A DNA stretch of 64,000 nt from Chelativorans sp. (lineage in GTDB: Bacteria; Pseudomonadota; Alphaproteobacteria; Rhizobiales; Rhizobiaceae), in contig NZ_JAPSLH010000006.1 in NCBI RefSeq assembly GCF_031180965.1, forward strand, positions 150,063 to 214,062. Reading direction: 5' to 3'. Positions 45,566-55,023 of the stretch are shown here, piece by piece. The position numbers and the translations under genes were made by a program. The notes below the pieces were generated by a model that was not told the DNA's origin, did not search any database, and was given only the letters and a program-made list of their open reading frames with translations. Positions within the stretch are counted from its first letter, which is position 1, and each line of letters opens with the position of its first letter.

Positions 45566-47194
45566 TCAAAGCCTGAGAAAGTTGCCTTTACTGGCCAAGG
45601 CCTCACCTTCGTTCACCTCGATGAGGACTCGCTGCCTGTTTAGCGCGGCATACCGCAGCATCGCGCCAAGTGGCTGCCCTGGATCGAGGCTCAGATACTC
45701 CCAACCAAACCCGCGGGCGAGCAGCTGAAAATCAGGCGTGTAGATATCTACCCCAAGCGGTTCGACACCACGAAATTGCATATGGGTCTTGATTTCCCCG
45801 TATCCTGAGTTGTTCCAGAGCAGGACGATGAGCGGGGTTTCGGCGTCTACCGCGGAGCCAAGCTCCGCCAGGGTGAATTGAATGCCGCCATCGCCGATAA
45901 GGCAGACGACCGGGCGTTCGGGAACGCTCAGCGCGGCCCCAATCGCGGCCGGAAGTGCGTAGCCGAGCGTTCCATAGCCCGTGGACGAGCAGAACCATGA
46001 GCGGGGCCGCATGGAGGCATAAGCGAGACACCCAGCGTAGGCGGGCTGGGTTGAATCGCCGACGACGATCGCATCGGGCAGGACTTCTCGCACTTTCTCC
46101 AACAGGCGGAGACCTACTGTCATCATCGGGTCCAGCCCGCTGCGCACTTCGTCTCGGGCCCGTGCTGCCCGCTCTGCGCCGCCGCGGCGGCTACAGGTGG
46201 ACCCCGCTGCGGCGGCGAAGAGCGCGCAGAGAGCCGCGCCCGCATCGGAAATGACCGTGATGTCCGCCCGGCTGCCGCGCATCGCCTGCTCCGGATCGAT
46301 ATCGATGCGCACGAGGCGGCCGTTGATTGTCGGACGGCCTGTTCCATAGGGATCGAAATCGGTTGGGCCGAGCTCGGTACCGACAGCTATGACGAGATCG
46401 GCGCCTGCGATAAGCTCGGCGCATCCCTGGAGGCTCGGCGTGCAGGGTACTGCCAGCGGATGTCCGGCGGGCAGGACGCCGCGGCCATTGACGGTCATGA
46501 CGACAGGCGCATCCAGCGCTTCGGCCAACCGGTGGAGAGGGGCAGCTGCATCTGCGGCGCCACCACCAGCGAGAATGAGCGGGCGGGCAGCTTCTCCGGC
46601 AAGTTTCGCCACTCGGGCGATGGATTCGGCATCCGGCGCGGGCCTGGCTGGGGCCGATGCTCGTCGCGGGACGGGGAGGTGACTTGCATCCGCTGCCATG
46701 AGGTCGATCGGGATTTCGATGTGGACCGGCCGCGGCCTCGCCGATGCAAAGACAGCGAAGGCCCGGGCCAATACGGGCTCGAGTTCTTCCATCTTCAGGA
46801 TCGTATGGCTGAAGGCGGTTACTTGTTTCATGAGCTGGCGCTGATCGGGCAGCTCATGCAGAAACCCTTCACCTGAACCCATATGGCCGCGTGCGTTCAC
46901 GCCGGAAATGACCAGCATCGGAACAGAGTCCGCGAAGGCCTGTGCCACCGCCGTTGCAACATTCGTGAGGCCGGGGCCAGTAATGATGAAGCAGACGCCG
47001 GGCCTGCCGCTCGCTCTGGCGTAGCCGTCCGCCATGAACCCGGCACCCTGCTCGTGCCGCGGCGTCACATGCCGGATGCCGCTGCCCGGCAGGCCGCGAT
47101 AGAGCTCGATCGTGTGCACGCCCGGTATGCCGAACACGGTATCGACCTCATAGGCACGCAGCAGTTCCACCAGATAGGTGCCAAAGGTCTTCAT
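45566..47194 (-). CDS. ThDP-dependent 2-oxoacid decarboxylase (AruI-like)
   Basis: This 542-residue enzyme of the acetolactate synthase/benzoylformate decarboxylase superfamily has the ThDP-activating glutamate E48 in TPRHEQGAG, the central FAD-like domain, and the ThDP-binding GDGGIQFTLAELGSAVDAETPLIVLLWNNSGYG. It most resembles 5-guanidino-2-oxopentanoate (2-ketoarginine) decarboxylases. It is followed upstream in the same direction by an aldehyde dehydrogenase, which would oxidise the aldehyde product. The exact 2-oxoacid is inferred, not shown. Confidence 0.82.
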   Translation of the reverse strand: MKTFGTYLVELLRAYEVDTVFGIPGVHTIELYRGLPGSGIRHVTPRHEQGAGFMADGYARASGRPGVCFIITGPGLTNVATAVAQAFADSVPMLVISGVNARGHMGSGEGFLHELPDQRQLMKQVTAFSHTILKMEELEPVLARAFAVFASARPRPVHIEIPIDLMAADASHLPVPRRASAPARPAPDAESIARVAKLAGEAARPLILAGGGAADAAAPLHRLAEALDAPVVMTVNGRGVLPAGHPLAVPCTPSLQGCAELIAGADLVIAVGTELGPTDFDPYGTGRPTINGRLVRIDIDPEQAMRGSRADITVISDAGAALCALFAAAAGSTCSRRGGAERAARARDEVRSGLDPMMTVGLRLLEKVREVLPDAIVVGDSTQPAYAGCLAYASMRPRSWFCSSTGYGTLGYALPAAIGAALSVPERPVVCLIGDGGIQFTLAELGSAVDAETPLIVLLWNNSGYGEIKTHMQFRGVEPLGVDIYTPDFQLLARGFGWEYLSLDPGQPLGAMLRYAALNRQRVLIEVNEGEALASKGNFLRL

Positions 47195-47250
47195 CCCACC
47201 CTCGCTGATACGCGGCGCGTGGCGCGCATGGCTTTGACTCGGGAAACCGT

Positions 47251-48678
47251 TCAGCCGCCGAACCCGACGATCCCCTTGGTCTCGAGGAACTCCTCGATGC
47301 CGTAGGCGCCATATTCACGGCCGTTTCCGGATTGCTTGTAGCCGCCGAAGGGGGCGTGAAGGTCCCAGTCGGGATAGTTGATGTTGACGGTCCCGGCGCG
47401 CAGTTGCCGGGCCACCCTGCGCGCCCGCTCGATGTCTTGCGACTGGACATAGGCTGCCAGCCCGTAGGGCGTGTCGTTGGCGATCCGGATCGCCTCGTCT
47501 TCTTCCCTGTAGGGCATGATCGCCAGAACCGGGCCGAAAATCTCCTCCCGCGCAATGGTCATCTCCGGCCGCACGTGGCCGAAGACGGTGGGTTTCACGT
47601 AGTAGCCGCGATTGAGGTCAGCGGGACGACCGGGGCCGCCGGCGACCAGCTCGGCTCCCTCGGCGATGCCGGTCTCGATCAGCCGCTGGATCTTGTCGAA
47701 CTGGGCGCGGCTGACGACCGGGCCGAGCATCGTTCCCGCCACGCGAGGGTCTCCTACAATTGTTGCCTCGGCAACAGACCTGGCGATTGCGAGAGCCTCC
47801 TCGTGGCGGTCGAAGGGAACGAGCATCCTGGTGGGCGCGTCGCAGGACTGGCCGCTATTGGCAAAGCAGGACGAGACGCCGGTCCGCACCGCGCTTTCGA
47901 AATCGGCATCCGGCAAAATGATATTGGGCGACTTTCCGCCAAGCTCCTGCGAAACGCGTTTCACCGTGTCGGCCGCAAGCTTCGCAACGTCCACGCCCGC
48001 ACGGGTCGAGCCGGTAAAGGAGACCATGTCGATGCCGGGATGGGAGGAAATTGCCCGGCCGACGTCTTCGCCCGTGCCGTTTACGAGATTGAAGACCCCG
48101 TTGGGGACGCCCGCCGCATGCATCACCTCCGCGAAGATGATGCCGCTCACCGGCGCAATCTCACTTGGCTTCAGGACCATCGTGCAGCCTGCCGCAAGCG
48201 CCGGAGCGACCTTGCAGACGATCTGGTTCAGCGGCCAGTTCCAGGGCGTGATCATGCCGGCGACGCCTATGGCCTCGCGGACGATGCGGGTGGTCCCCCG
48301 CTGGTGCTCGAATTCAAAGCCCTCCAGCGCCTCGATGGCCGCAGCAAGATGGGCCTGGCCGGCAAAGGCCTGCGCCTCACGGGCAAAGGCGATGGGAGCG
48401 CCCATCTCCTGGCTTACCGCCCGGGCGATATCCTCATAGCGGGCGTTGTAGGCTTCAAGCACGCGCCGCAGCAGCGCCAGCCGATCCGCCTTGGTTGTGG
48501 CCGCGAAGGCCGGGAACGCGCGCCGGGCAGCATCCACCGCACGATCGACATCCGCCGCCGAACCGGCCGCAATCTGCGTGAATGCTTCTTCCGTCGAAGG
48601 ATCGATGACCTCCAGCGTGGCGCTTCCGAGCGGCTGCACCCAGGCGCCGTCGATATAGAACTGGAGCTCATGCGGCAT
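47251..48678 (-). CDS. NAD(P)-dependent aldehyde dehydrogenase
   Basis: This 475-residue ALDH-superfamily enzyme has catalytic C279 in NSGQSCDAP, general base E245 in SQELGGKSPN and N147 in TPWNWPLNQ. The start ATG 48678 follows GGAGGAAAG; the frame upstream to 48825 is read-through. Placed with the AruI-like decarboxylase it probably oxidises an aminoaldehyde such as 4-guanidinobutyraldehyde or a methylated analogue. A second ALDH is in the parallel gene set at 60.8 kb. Confidence 0.92.
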   Translation of the reverse strand: MPHELQFYIDGAWVQPLGSATLEVIDPSTEEAFTQIAAGSAADVDRAVDAARRAFPAFAATTKADRLALLRRVLEAYNARYEDIARAVSQEMGAPIAFAREAQAFAGQAHLAAAIEALEGFEFEHQRGTTRIVREAIGVAGMITPWNWPLNQIVCKVAPALAAGCTMVLKPSEIAPVSGIIFAEVMHAAGVPNGVFNLVNGTGEDVGRAISSHPGIDMVSFTGSTRAGVDVAKLAADTVKRVSQELGGKSPNIILPDADFESAVRTGVSSCFANSGQSCDAPTRMLVPFDRHEEALAIARSVAEATIVGDPRVAGTMLGPVVSRAQFDKIQRLIETGIAEGAELVAGGPGRPADLNRGYYVKPTVFGHVRPEMTIAREEIFGPVLAIMPYREEDEAIRIANDTPYGLAAYVQSQDIERARRVARQLRAGTVNINYPDWDLHAPFGGYKQSGNGREYGAYGIEEFLETKGIVGFGG

Positions 48679-48707
48679 TCTTTCCTCCTGAACAGGCTGG
48701 GGTGGCG

Positions 48708-49403
48708 CTACATCTCGCTGGCCGAAGCCGGCCTGACGGTCCAGCCGCCATGCGCGCGCTTGTAAGCTTCGAGCGCCGGGTAGATGTGGCTGACGCAGAG
48801 GCGAACGAGTTCCTCCCGATCGCATCGGATGAGCGCATCGATCATTGCGCGATGCTCGCTGCGGGACTGTTCCAGAAGGGTCGGATCGCCGATGGCGTAG
48901 CAGCGTATGGCAGTGGTGCGGGCCCAGAAGGTCTCGATTGCCTCTGCCAGAAACCGGTTGTTGCAGGCGGCGAAGAAGGTCTCATGGAACACATTGTTGA
49001 GTGCTGCCGTCTGCTTGAGGTCCATACGATCCACGCAGTCGGAGTATTCCTTGTGGATCCGCTCGAGTTCGTCGATCAGCGACGCCGGAGCAGGCAGTGG
49101 GATGCGGCGCGCAGCTTCAGCCTGAAGTATGGCCCGCATGTCGTAGAGTTCCTCTACCTCCTCCACCGAGAAGTCGCGAACGACCACTCCCCGGTTTGGG
49201 CGGCGCGTCACCAGTCCGATCTGCTCCAGTGTCACCATGGCCGCCCGGATCACGTGCCGGCTGGTGCCGAAGCGTTCGCTCAGGTCTTCCTCGACCAGCC
49301 GTTCGCGTGGCCGCAGGCGGCCAAAGATGATGGCTTCGCGAATGGTCTCGACCACCTCGGTCTCTGATCGGTGGCTTGTCTGTTGGATCATCATCGTCCT
49401 CAT
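48708..49403 (-). CDS. GntR-family regulator (FCD type)
   Basis: This 231-residue regulator has an N-terminal winged helix (REAIIFGRLRPRERLVEEDLSERFGTSRHVIRAAMVTLEQIGLV, about 18-62) and an all-helical C-terminal FCD ligand domain, with the family's metal-ligand pattern seen in NNVFHETFF and SEHRAMIDAL. ATG 49403 overlaps the oxidase stop (ATGA), so it is coupled to that gene; two further ATGs follow within five codons. The four 12-base repeats at 50624-50671 upstream of the oxidase are candidate operators. Confidence 0.92.
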   Translation of the reverse strand: MRTMMIQQTSHRSETEVVETIREAIIFGRLRPRERLVEEDLSERFGTSRHVIRAAMVTLEQIGLVTRRPNRGVVVRDFSVEEVEELYDMRAILQAEAARRIPLPAPASLIDELERIHKEYSDCVDRMDLKQTAALNNVFHETFFAACNNRFLAEAIETFWARTTAIRCYAIGDPTLLEQSRSEHRAMIDALIRCDREELVRLCVSHIYPALEAYKRAHGGWTVRPASASEM

Positions 49404-50578
49404 GCTTGCGCTTCGGAGAACGATACTAGCGCCGCAGGCTCCGTGGCGCGATCTCCATTGCAAGCCAGGGCGCGAACAAGATCCCCGATGGCAAGCGATG
49501 CTGTGATCCCGGGCGATTCGATGCCGTAGAGGTTTATGAGGCCCTTCGCTCCGTAGGCGTTGCCGTCCTGGATCATGAAATCTGCAGCCGGGCTTCCGCT
49601 GCCGTTGAGCTTCGGACGAATTCCACAATAGTCCGGCGCGAGCGTGCCGTCGGGCAGTCCCGGCCAGTACCGGCGGATCGCGCGCTCGAAAAGAGGAAGC
49701 CGCTCATCGCTGACAGTGTAGTCGATCTTCTCCACCCATTCGACGTCCGGGCCGAACCGGGCTCGTCCGGCGTGGTCAAGCGTGAGGTGGATGCCCATGC
49801 CGCCGTCCGTCGGGAGGGGATAGACCAGATGCTGGAATGGTGAGCGCGAGGTAAGCTTGAAATAGTTTCCCTTGGCCAGATACTGGGCTGGAACCGCTTC
49901 ACGGGGGAAGCCTTCGATCGAAGAAGCGATCTTCTGAGCGGCCAATCCCGCACAGTTCACCACGGTACGGCAGGAGAGCACCAGGCCGCCATCCTGGTCG
50001 ACCAAAAGGGAGATGCCGCGCCCCGTGACCTTTCCGGCGAGCACCCGGGCACCCAGGACGAGCATGCCGCCGCTGTTTTGGAGATCGCCCAGATAGCTCA
50101 GCATGAGCTCGTGCACATCGACGATCCCGGTCGAAGGGGAGCGCATGGCAGCGAAGCAGTCGAGCTCCGGCTCGATGGAGCGGACCTCGTGTTGCGACAG
50201 CATCGCCAGATCAACAACGCCATTGCGGGCTGCATTCATCGTCAGATGCTGCAGCCTCGGAACCTCTGCCTCGGAGCAGGCGACGATCAGCTTTCCCAGC
50301 CGCGAGTGCTTTATCCCGCGCTCCGCGCAATAGGCGTAGAGCGCCGCCTTTCCTTCCACGCAGAGCTTCGCCTTCAGCGAACCGGGCACATAGTAGAGCC
50401 CTGCATGGATCACCTCGGAATTGCGCGAACTCGTGACGGAGCCGATCATTCTCTCCGCCTCCAGGATGATGACCTCCCGGCCCGAGAGCGCCAGCGCGCG
50501 CCCGACGGCGAGGCCAACCGCACCTGCTCCAATCACAACGGCGTCGACTTCCTCGTGGCCGCCTGCAGTCCAATCCAT
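49400..50578 (-). CDS. FAD-dependent oxidase, L-2-hydroxyglutarate oxidase (LhgO)-like
   Basis: This 392-residue DAO-superfamily flavoprotein has the FAD dinucleotide loop VIGAGAVGLAVGRALAL (about 14-30) and SRNSEVIHAGLYYVPGSLKAKLC, which is characteristic of LhgO/YgaF-type dehydrogenases of L-2-hydroxy acids. The PDYCGIRPKL and INLYGIESPGITASLAIG segments close the FAD site. ATG 50578 follows GGGTGGAA; the open frame upstream only translates the repeat region. It diverges from the demethylase at 50716. A 2-hydroxy acid or an N-methyl amino acid could be the substrate. Confidence 0.85.
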   Translation of the reverse strand: MDWTAGGHEEVDAVVIGAGAVGLAVGRALALSGREVIILEAERMIGSVTSSRNSEVIHAGLYYVPGSLKAKLCVEGKAALYAYCAERGIKHSRLGKLIVACSEAEVPRLQHLTMNAARNGVVDLAMLSQHEVRSIEPELDCFAAMRSPSTGIVDVHELMLSYLGDLQNSGGMLVLGARVLAGKVTGRGISLLVDQDGGLVLSCRTVVNCAGLAAQKIASSIEGFPREAVPAQYLAKGNYFKLTSRSPFQHLVYPLPTDGGMGIHLTLDHAGRARFGPDVEWVEKIDYTVSDERLPLFERAIRRYWPGLPDGTLAPDYCGIRPKLNGSGSPAADFMIQDGNAYGAKGLINLYGIESPGITASLAIGDLVRALACNGDRATEPAALVSFSEAQA

Positions 50579-50623
50579 GCGAATTCCACCCTGTGTAGGC
50601 TGAACATCTACACAACGATATTT

Positions 50624-50671
50624 CCGGCGACAAGTCCGTTGACAATTTCGTCGACAATTTTGTAAGCAATT
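50624..50671. promoter_or_regulatory. Four tandem 12-bp repeats, candidate GntR operator array
   Basis: The divergent promoter region contains CCGGCGACAAGT, CCGTTGACAATT, TCGTCGACAATT and TTGTAAGCAATT head to tail, each 12 bases, with a weaker fifth unit just before (50612-50623). Consensus is about YCGTCGACAATT. TTGACA within unit 2 could also serve as a -35. The array lies between the oxidase-gntR pair and the first demethylase, where a local regulator should bind. Confidence 0.6.
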
Positions 50672-50715
50672 AGCGCTCGAGATTGTTCTGCCGTGAACAC
50701 CGAGTGGAGGAGCGC

Positions 50716-52674
50716 ATGGAATTCCAAAATTGCGGGGCGTTGCTTTCGCCACTCAAGCTGCGCGGGGCGACGCTCAGGAATCGGATCATGTCGACCGGCC
50801 ACGACACCACGCTTCCCACTGCCGCTCTCGTCAACGATGCGCTCATCGCCTACCAGGAGGCGCGCGCCCGCGGCGGCGCCGGCCTCATCATCGTCCAGGT
50901 GGCGGGGGTGCATGAGACGGCGCGCTACACGAACCACATCCTGATGGCTTCGAACGACGAGTGCATCCCCGGTTATCGCCGCCTTGCGGACGCAGTTCAT
51001 GCGCATGGCACCACGATCTTCGGCCAGCTCTTTCATCCCGGCCGGGAGATAACGGAAGCACAGGGCGGCCTCCTTGCGGTGGCCTACGCACCCTCGGAAG
51101 TGCCCAACGAACGCTATCATGTCATGCCGCGGCCGCTCAGTCAGCGCCTCATCCGGGAGATCGTTTCCTGCTACGGAGACGCTGCCCGCCGCCTGCATCA
51201 GGCGGGGCTGGATGGGGTCGAGATTGTCGCCAGCCACGGCTATCTTCCGGCGCAGTTCCTGAGCCCTCGCGTCAATGTCAGGACGGACATGTATGGCGGC
51301 AGCCTGGAGAACCGGCTGCGCTTCACGCGGGAAGTTCTTGCCGACGTGCGGGCGAAGACGAGCGAGGACTTCGTGGTCGGTTTGAGGATTTCCGGCGGCG
51401 AACTCGACCAGCAGGGGATCACCAGCGGGGAAGCCCTCGAGGCGATCTGTTCGCTCGAAAGCGAAATCGACTATATCCACGTTGTGGCGGGCACATCTGC
51501 GTCGAGCGGCGGCGCTGTTCACATCGTGCCGCCCATGAGCATTCCCAACGCTTATCTTGCGCCATTTTCCGCGACCGTGAAGGCGCGCGTGTCCATCCCC
51601 GTCTTTGTCACCGGGCGCATCAATCAACCTCAGGATGCCAACGCGATCATCGCCTCCGGGCAGGCCGACGTCTGCGGCATGACGCGCGCGCTCATCTGCG
51701 ATCCGGAGATGCCCAGAAAGGTGGTCGAGCAGCGGCTGGAGGATATCCGCGCCTGCATCGCCTGCAATCAGGCCTGCATCGGCCACTTCCACAAGGGCGC
51801 GCCGATTTCCTGCATCCAGCACCCGGTCACCGGCCGCGAACTGATCTACGGAAACATGCCCCGCGCGCAGGAGCCGAAGCGGGTGATGGTCGTGGGCGGA
51901 GGACCGGCGGGAATGAAGGCTGCGGCCGTGGCTGCCGAGCGCGGGCACGATGTCACCCTGTTCGAGGCAGGTAGCCGCCTTGGCGGCCAGGCGCTCCTCG
52001 CGCAACTCCTGCCGGACCGCATGGAGTTTGGCGGGCTGGTCACCAATCTGGAGCGCGAGCTGGCAATCTCCCAAGTGCGCATCAGGCGAAACACGGCCGT
52101 CGACCGGAGTGTGGTCGATGAACACTCGCCAGACGCGATCATCGTGGCGACCGGCGCGCGGCCCTACCACCCGCCGCTTGAGGGCGGCGGATCGCTGAAG
52201 ATCGTCGATGCCTGGGACGTTCTCACCGGCAAGGCCGATGTTGCCGGATCGATCGTGGTGGCCGACTGGCGCTGCGACTGGATCGGGATCGGCATGGCCG
52301 TGCGTTTCGCCCGCAACGGGAATCGCGTCCAGCTCGCCGTGAATGGCACCATGCCAGGCGAAACGATCCCGCTCTATGTGCGCGACCAGTCCAATGCGGA
52401 GCTTCGCCGGCTGGGCGTGAAGGTCATCCCCTATGCGCGGCTCTACGGCTACGACGACGCGACGGTCTATTTGCAGGACACGGTGAACGACGATCCGATC
52501 ATTCTCGAGGAGGTCGATGCCCTCGTCCTTTGCACCGGCCATCGCGCTGTCAGCGAGCTGGCGGACCTGCTCGAGGACTATCCCGGGGAAGTTCACGTCA
52601 TTGGCGACAGCCTTGCTCCGCGCACGGCGGAAGAGGCGATTTACGATGGGTTGCGCGTTGCTGCCGCCATCTAG
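50716..52674 (+). CDS. TMADH/N-methylproline demethylase-like iron-sulfur flavoenzyme (copy 1)
   Basis: This 652-residue enzyme joins an N-terminal old-yellow-enzyme TIM barrel (FMN, about 1-345), a 4Fe-4S site and a C-terminal FAD/ADP-binding domain (GGGPAG at 394-399). Cluster ligands are C347, C350, C354 and C366. The SHGYLPAQFLSP strand is as in trimethylamine dehydrogenase (TMADH). TMADH Cys30, which bonds FMN, is Asp30 here, so FMN should be non-covalent. Relatives demethylate N-methylproline and pass electrons to ETF; etfB begins 11 kb on. ATG 50716 follows GGAGGAG. A close paralogue starts at 58350. Confidence 0.87.
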   Translation: MEFQNCGALLSPLKLRGATLRNRIMSTGHDTTLPTAALVNDALIAYQEARARGGAGLIIVQVAGVHETARYTNHILMASNDECIPGYRRLADAVHAHGTTIFGQLFHPGREITEAQGGLLAVAYAPSEVPNERYHVMPRPLSQRLIREIVSCYGDAARRLHQAGLDGVEIVASHGYLPAQFLSPRVNVRTDMYGGSLENRLRFTREVLADVRAKTSEDFVVGLRISGGELDQQGITSGEALEAICSLESEIDYIHVVAGTSASSGGAVHIVPPMSIPNAYLAPFSATVKARVSIPVFVTGRINQPQDANAIIASGQADVCGMTRALICDPEMPRKVVEQRLEDIRACIACNQACIGHFHKGAPISCIQHPVTGRELIYGNMPRAQEPKRVMVVGGGPAGMKAAAVAAERGHDVTLFEAGSRLGGQALLAQLLPDRMEFGGLVTNLERELAISQVRIRRNTAVDRSVVDEHSPDAIIVATGARPYHPPLEGGGSLKIVDAWDVLTGKADVAGSIVVADWRCDWIGIGMAVRFARNGNRVQLAVNGTMPGETIPLYVRDQSNAELRRLGVKVIPYARLYGYDDATVYLQDTVNDDPIILEEVDALVLCTGHRAVSELADLLEDYPGEVHVIGDSLAPRTAEEAIYDGLRVAAAI

Positions 52675-52713
52675 AAGCGGGAGGCGGCTTGCCGCCAGTG
52701 TCGGAGGATCATT

Positions 52714-53874
52714 TTGTTGAAGGCGGCAAGAGTTGAGGTGGGAGGAAAACCGGTCGGCACTCCCGCGAATGACCGCTCCGGCAGCCGGGGCGTGAATGCG
52801 CCGGTCCTTCTCAGTGTGCGCAACATCGTGAAACGGTATGGCAGCGCCGTCGCTGTCGACGATATCTGCCTCGACGTGCGCGAGGGCGAGCTTCTGACGA
52901 TGCTTGGCCCTTCAGGGTCGGGCAAGACAACGCTCCTGATGATGCTGGCGGGGTTCGTTGCGCCCACCCAGGGGGAGATGCTGTTCGAAGGCGCCAATGT
53001 CGCGCCGCTTCCACCCGAGAAGCGCAATTTCGGCATGGTCTTCCAGGGATACGCGCTGTTTCCGCACCTTTCCGTCTTCGACAATGTGGCCTTCCCGCTG
53101 CGCATCCGGCGGCAGCCGAAGGAGGTTGTCCGGGAGAAGGTGCTCTCGGTTTTGAAGCTCGTCCATATGGAGGCTTATGCCGAACGGATGCCAAAGGCGC
53201 TGTCGGGCGGCCAGCAGCAGCGCGTGGCGCTGGCACGCGCCATCGTCTTCGATCCCAAGGTGCTGCTGCTGGATGAGCCGCTGGGCGCGCTCGACCGGCA
53301 GCTCAGGGCAAGCCTGCAGGACGAGCTGAAGGCGCTCCATCGCCGGCTCGGCACGACCTTCGTCTGCGTCACGCATGACCAGGAAGAAGCGATGTCCATG
53401 TCAGACAGGGTCGTCGTGATGCGGGAGGGCAGGATCGTTCAGATCGGCGAGCCGGCGGCCATCTATTCGAGGCCTCAGACGCGCTTCGTCGCAAACTTCC
53501 TTGGCGAGAGCAATATCCTGCACGCTCCCGTGGTGGGGTCTGAAGGGGGAAAGACGGTCATCCGGATTGCCGGGTGCCGGGTCCCGGTGGGTGGCGCCAC
53601 GAATGCTGCCGGGGAAGCCTGCCTCAGCATCCGGCCGGAGCATGTGGCGATCGAATACACTGCGCCCAATGGGGGAACAGATGACATTGCGCTCGAGGGT
53701 CACGTTCGCGACGTGACCTTCGTCGGCGCCGACTACCGGGTGCATATCGAGACGGAGGCGGGCCCGATCATCGCCCGCTGCCGGACCTCCGAGCAGGCCC
53801 GAATTCCAGCTCCTGGAGACCAGGTCTGGGCACGGTGCCGGGCCAGCGCGGTCTGGCGGGTCATCAGCGACTGA
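52714..53874 (+). CDS. Spermidine/putrescine-type ABC ATPase (PotA-like)
   Basis: This 386-residue ATPase has Walker A GPSGSGKT at about 68-75, FQGYALFPHLSV in the Q loop, the signature LSGGQQQRVALARAI and Walker B LLLDEPLGALDRQL. A C-terminal TOBE region (about 290-386) with GEACLSIRPEHVAIEY is present, as in PotA/PotG. It starts at TTG 52714, five bases after GGAGGA; no ATG fits before the ABC domain. It is the first gene of the importer operon, which continues into the catabolic enzymes. Confidence 0.92.
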   Translation: MLKAARVEVGGKPVGTPANDRSGSRGVNAPVLLSVRNIVKRYGSAVAVDDICLDVREGELLTMLGPSGSGKTTLLMMLAGFVAPTQGEMLFEGANVAPLPPEKRNFGMVFQGYALFPHLSVFDNVAFPLRIRRQPKEVVREKVLSVLKLVHMEAYAERMPKALSGGQQQRVALARAIVFDPKVLLLDEPLGALDRQLRASLQDELKALHRRLGTTFVCVTHDQEEAMSMSDRVVVMREGRIVQIGEPAAIYSRPQTRFVANFLGESNILHAPVVGSEGGKTVIRIAGCRVPVGGATNAAGEACLSIRPEHVAIEYTAPNGGTDDIALEGHVRDVTFVGADYRVHIETEAGPIIARCRTSEQARIPAPGDQVWARCRASAVWRVISD

Positions 53875-53897
53875 CTTGTCACAATGGGAGGACTTCA

Positions 53898-55013
53898 ATG
53901 CGAATGAGAAGATTTCAGGCCTTGCGGGGCCAGCAACTCGATATCGCCAGCAAGATGCTGCGCAACGAGCAGACCCGGCGCGACTTCCTGCGTCTTTGCG
54001 CGGCGGCTGGCGTCGCGCCGACGCTCCTGGGCCTCGGCAGCGGCGAGGCGAGGGCGCAGGCCAAGGAGATCGTCGTGTCCAATTGGGGCGGCGACGCCAC
54101 GAAGGTGCACGAGAAGCTTTTCGGTATCCCCTATACCGAAAAGACAGGGATCCCCGTGCACTTCGACTCAAGCCCGCTCGAAGGCCGCATCAAGGCGATG
54201 GTCGATGCCAAGAACGTCATCTGGGACGTGATGGACGTCGACAATTTCTCGTCGATCAAGCTCGGCCGGGAAGGCTATCTGCGCCCGATCGACTATTCGA
54301 TCGTCAGCCGCGACACCATTCCCGGAACCTCGTTCGAGCATGGCGTGGCCGCCTATGTCATGTCCTATGTGATCGCCTACGACAAGTCCAAGTTCCCGGA
54401 TGGGGGACCGCAGACCTGGGCCGATTTCTGGGACATCGAGCGATTCCCGGGCAAGCGGTCGCTCTACAAATGGCTGACAGGCGCGCTCGACGCCGCGCTG
54501 CTCGCCGATGGCGTTCCCAAGGACCAGATCTACCCGATCGACCTGCCGCGTGCCCTCGACAAGATCAAGCAGATCAAGGAACACGTGGTCTTCTGGGATT
54601 CCGGGGCGGAAAGCCAGCAGCTCCTGCGCAATGGCGACGTTACCATGGCCTGCATCTGGAACAGCCGTGCGCACATCCTCGAGAAGGAGACCGACGGTCG
54701 CATCACGTTCCATTGGAACGAAGCCATCGCCTATGGCGACGCCTGGAGCGTACCGAAGGACAACCCAGCGGGCGATCTTGTCTGGCCGTTCATCGCCTCC
54801 ATGCAGGAAGTGGACAAGCAGCTCGGCCTGCTGGCGGAGCTCGCCGCCGGTCCTGTTACCCAGGAAGCAAGCGAGAAGACGCCCCCGGAACTGCAGCGCA
54901 TCAACCCGGCCCATCCGGAAAACTGGAAGCTGCAGACCCTGATGGACGCCCAGTGGTGGTCTGAGAATTACGACCAGGCGCTGGCCGCCTATACGGACAT
55001 GATCGCCGGCTGA
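53898..55013 (+). CDS. Spermidine/putrescine-type binding protein, Tat-exported
   Basis: This 371-residue PotD/PotF-like solute-binding protein has a twin-arginine signal (TRRDFLRLCAAAGVAPTLLGLG, cleavage near GEARAQA), so it is probably folded before export. The mature part begins KEIVVSNWGGDATKVHEKLF and has the family's MACIWNSRAHIL and WNEAIAYGDAWSVPKDNP segments. ATG 53898 is preceded by GGGAGGAC. Ligands in this family include polyamines and other cationic or zwitterionic amines, which fits N-methylated substrates. Confidence 0.92.
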   Translation: MRMRRFQALRGQQLDIASKMLRNEQTRRDFLRLCAAAGVAPTLLGLGSGEARAQAKEIVVSNWGGDATKVHEKLFGIPYTEKTGIPVHFDSSPLEGRIKAMVDAKNVIWDVMDVDNFSSIKLGREGYLRPIDYSIVSRDTIPGTSFEHGVAAYVMSYVIAYDKSKFPDGGPQTWADFWDIERFPGKRSLYKWLTGALDAALLADGVPKDQIYPIDLPRALDKIKQIKEHVVFWDSGAESQQLLRNGDVTMACIWNSRAHILEKETDGRITFHWNEAIAYGDAWSVPKDNPAGDLVWPFIASMQEVDKQLGLLAELAAGPVTQEASEKTPPELQRINPAHPENWKLQTLMDAQWWSENYDQALAAYTDMIAG

Positions 55014-55023
55014 GGATCCCGAG

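Noticed and set aside
45304..45606. Cys-rich minus-strand frame with a hydrophobic start near the ThDP gene end
   Set aside because: It starts with GTG inside the end of the ThDP gene without a good ribosome-binding site and has no recognisable family; left as unproven.
45566..47194. Calling the first ThDP enzyme acetolactate synthase (ilvB) for branched-chain synthesis
   Set aside because: No small regulatory subunit or ilvC is adjacent, and the partner is an aldehyde dehydrogenase; a catabolic decarboxylase fits better.
47332..48765. 477-residue plus-strand frame opposite the aldehyde dehydrogenase
   Set aside because: Antisense shadow of a gene with intact E245/C279 and NAD-binding motifs; composition is not protein-like.
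50624..50671. CRISPR-like repeat array
   Set aside because: Units are only 12 bases with no spacers, and no cas genes are in the window.
50608..52596. 662-residue open frame on the minus strand opposite the first demethylase
   Set aside because: It is an antisense shadow: His/Arg/Asp-rich composition, no motif, no ribosome-binding site, and the plus-strand gene has clear catalytic motifs.
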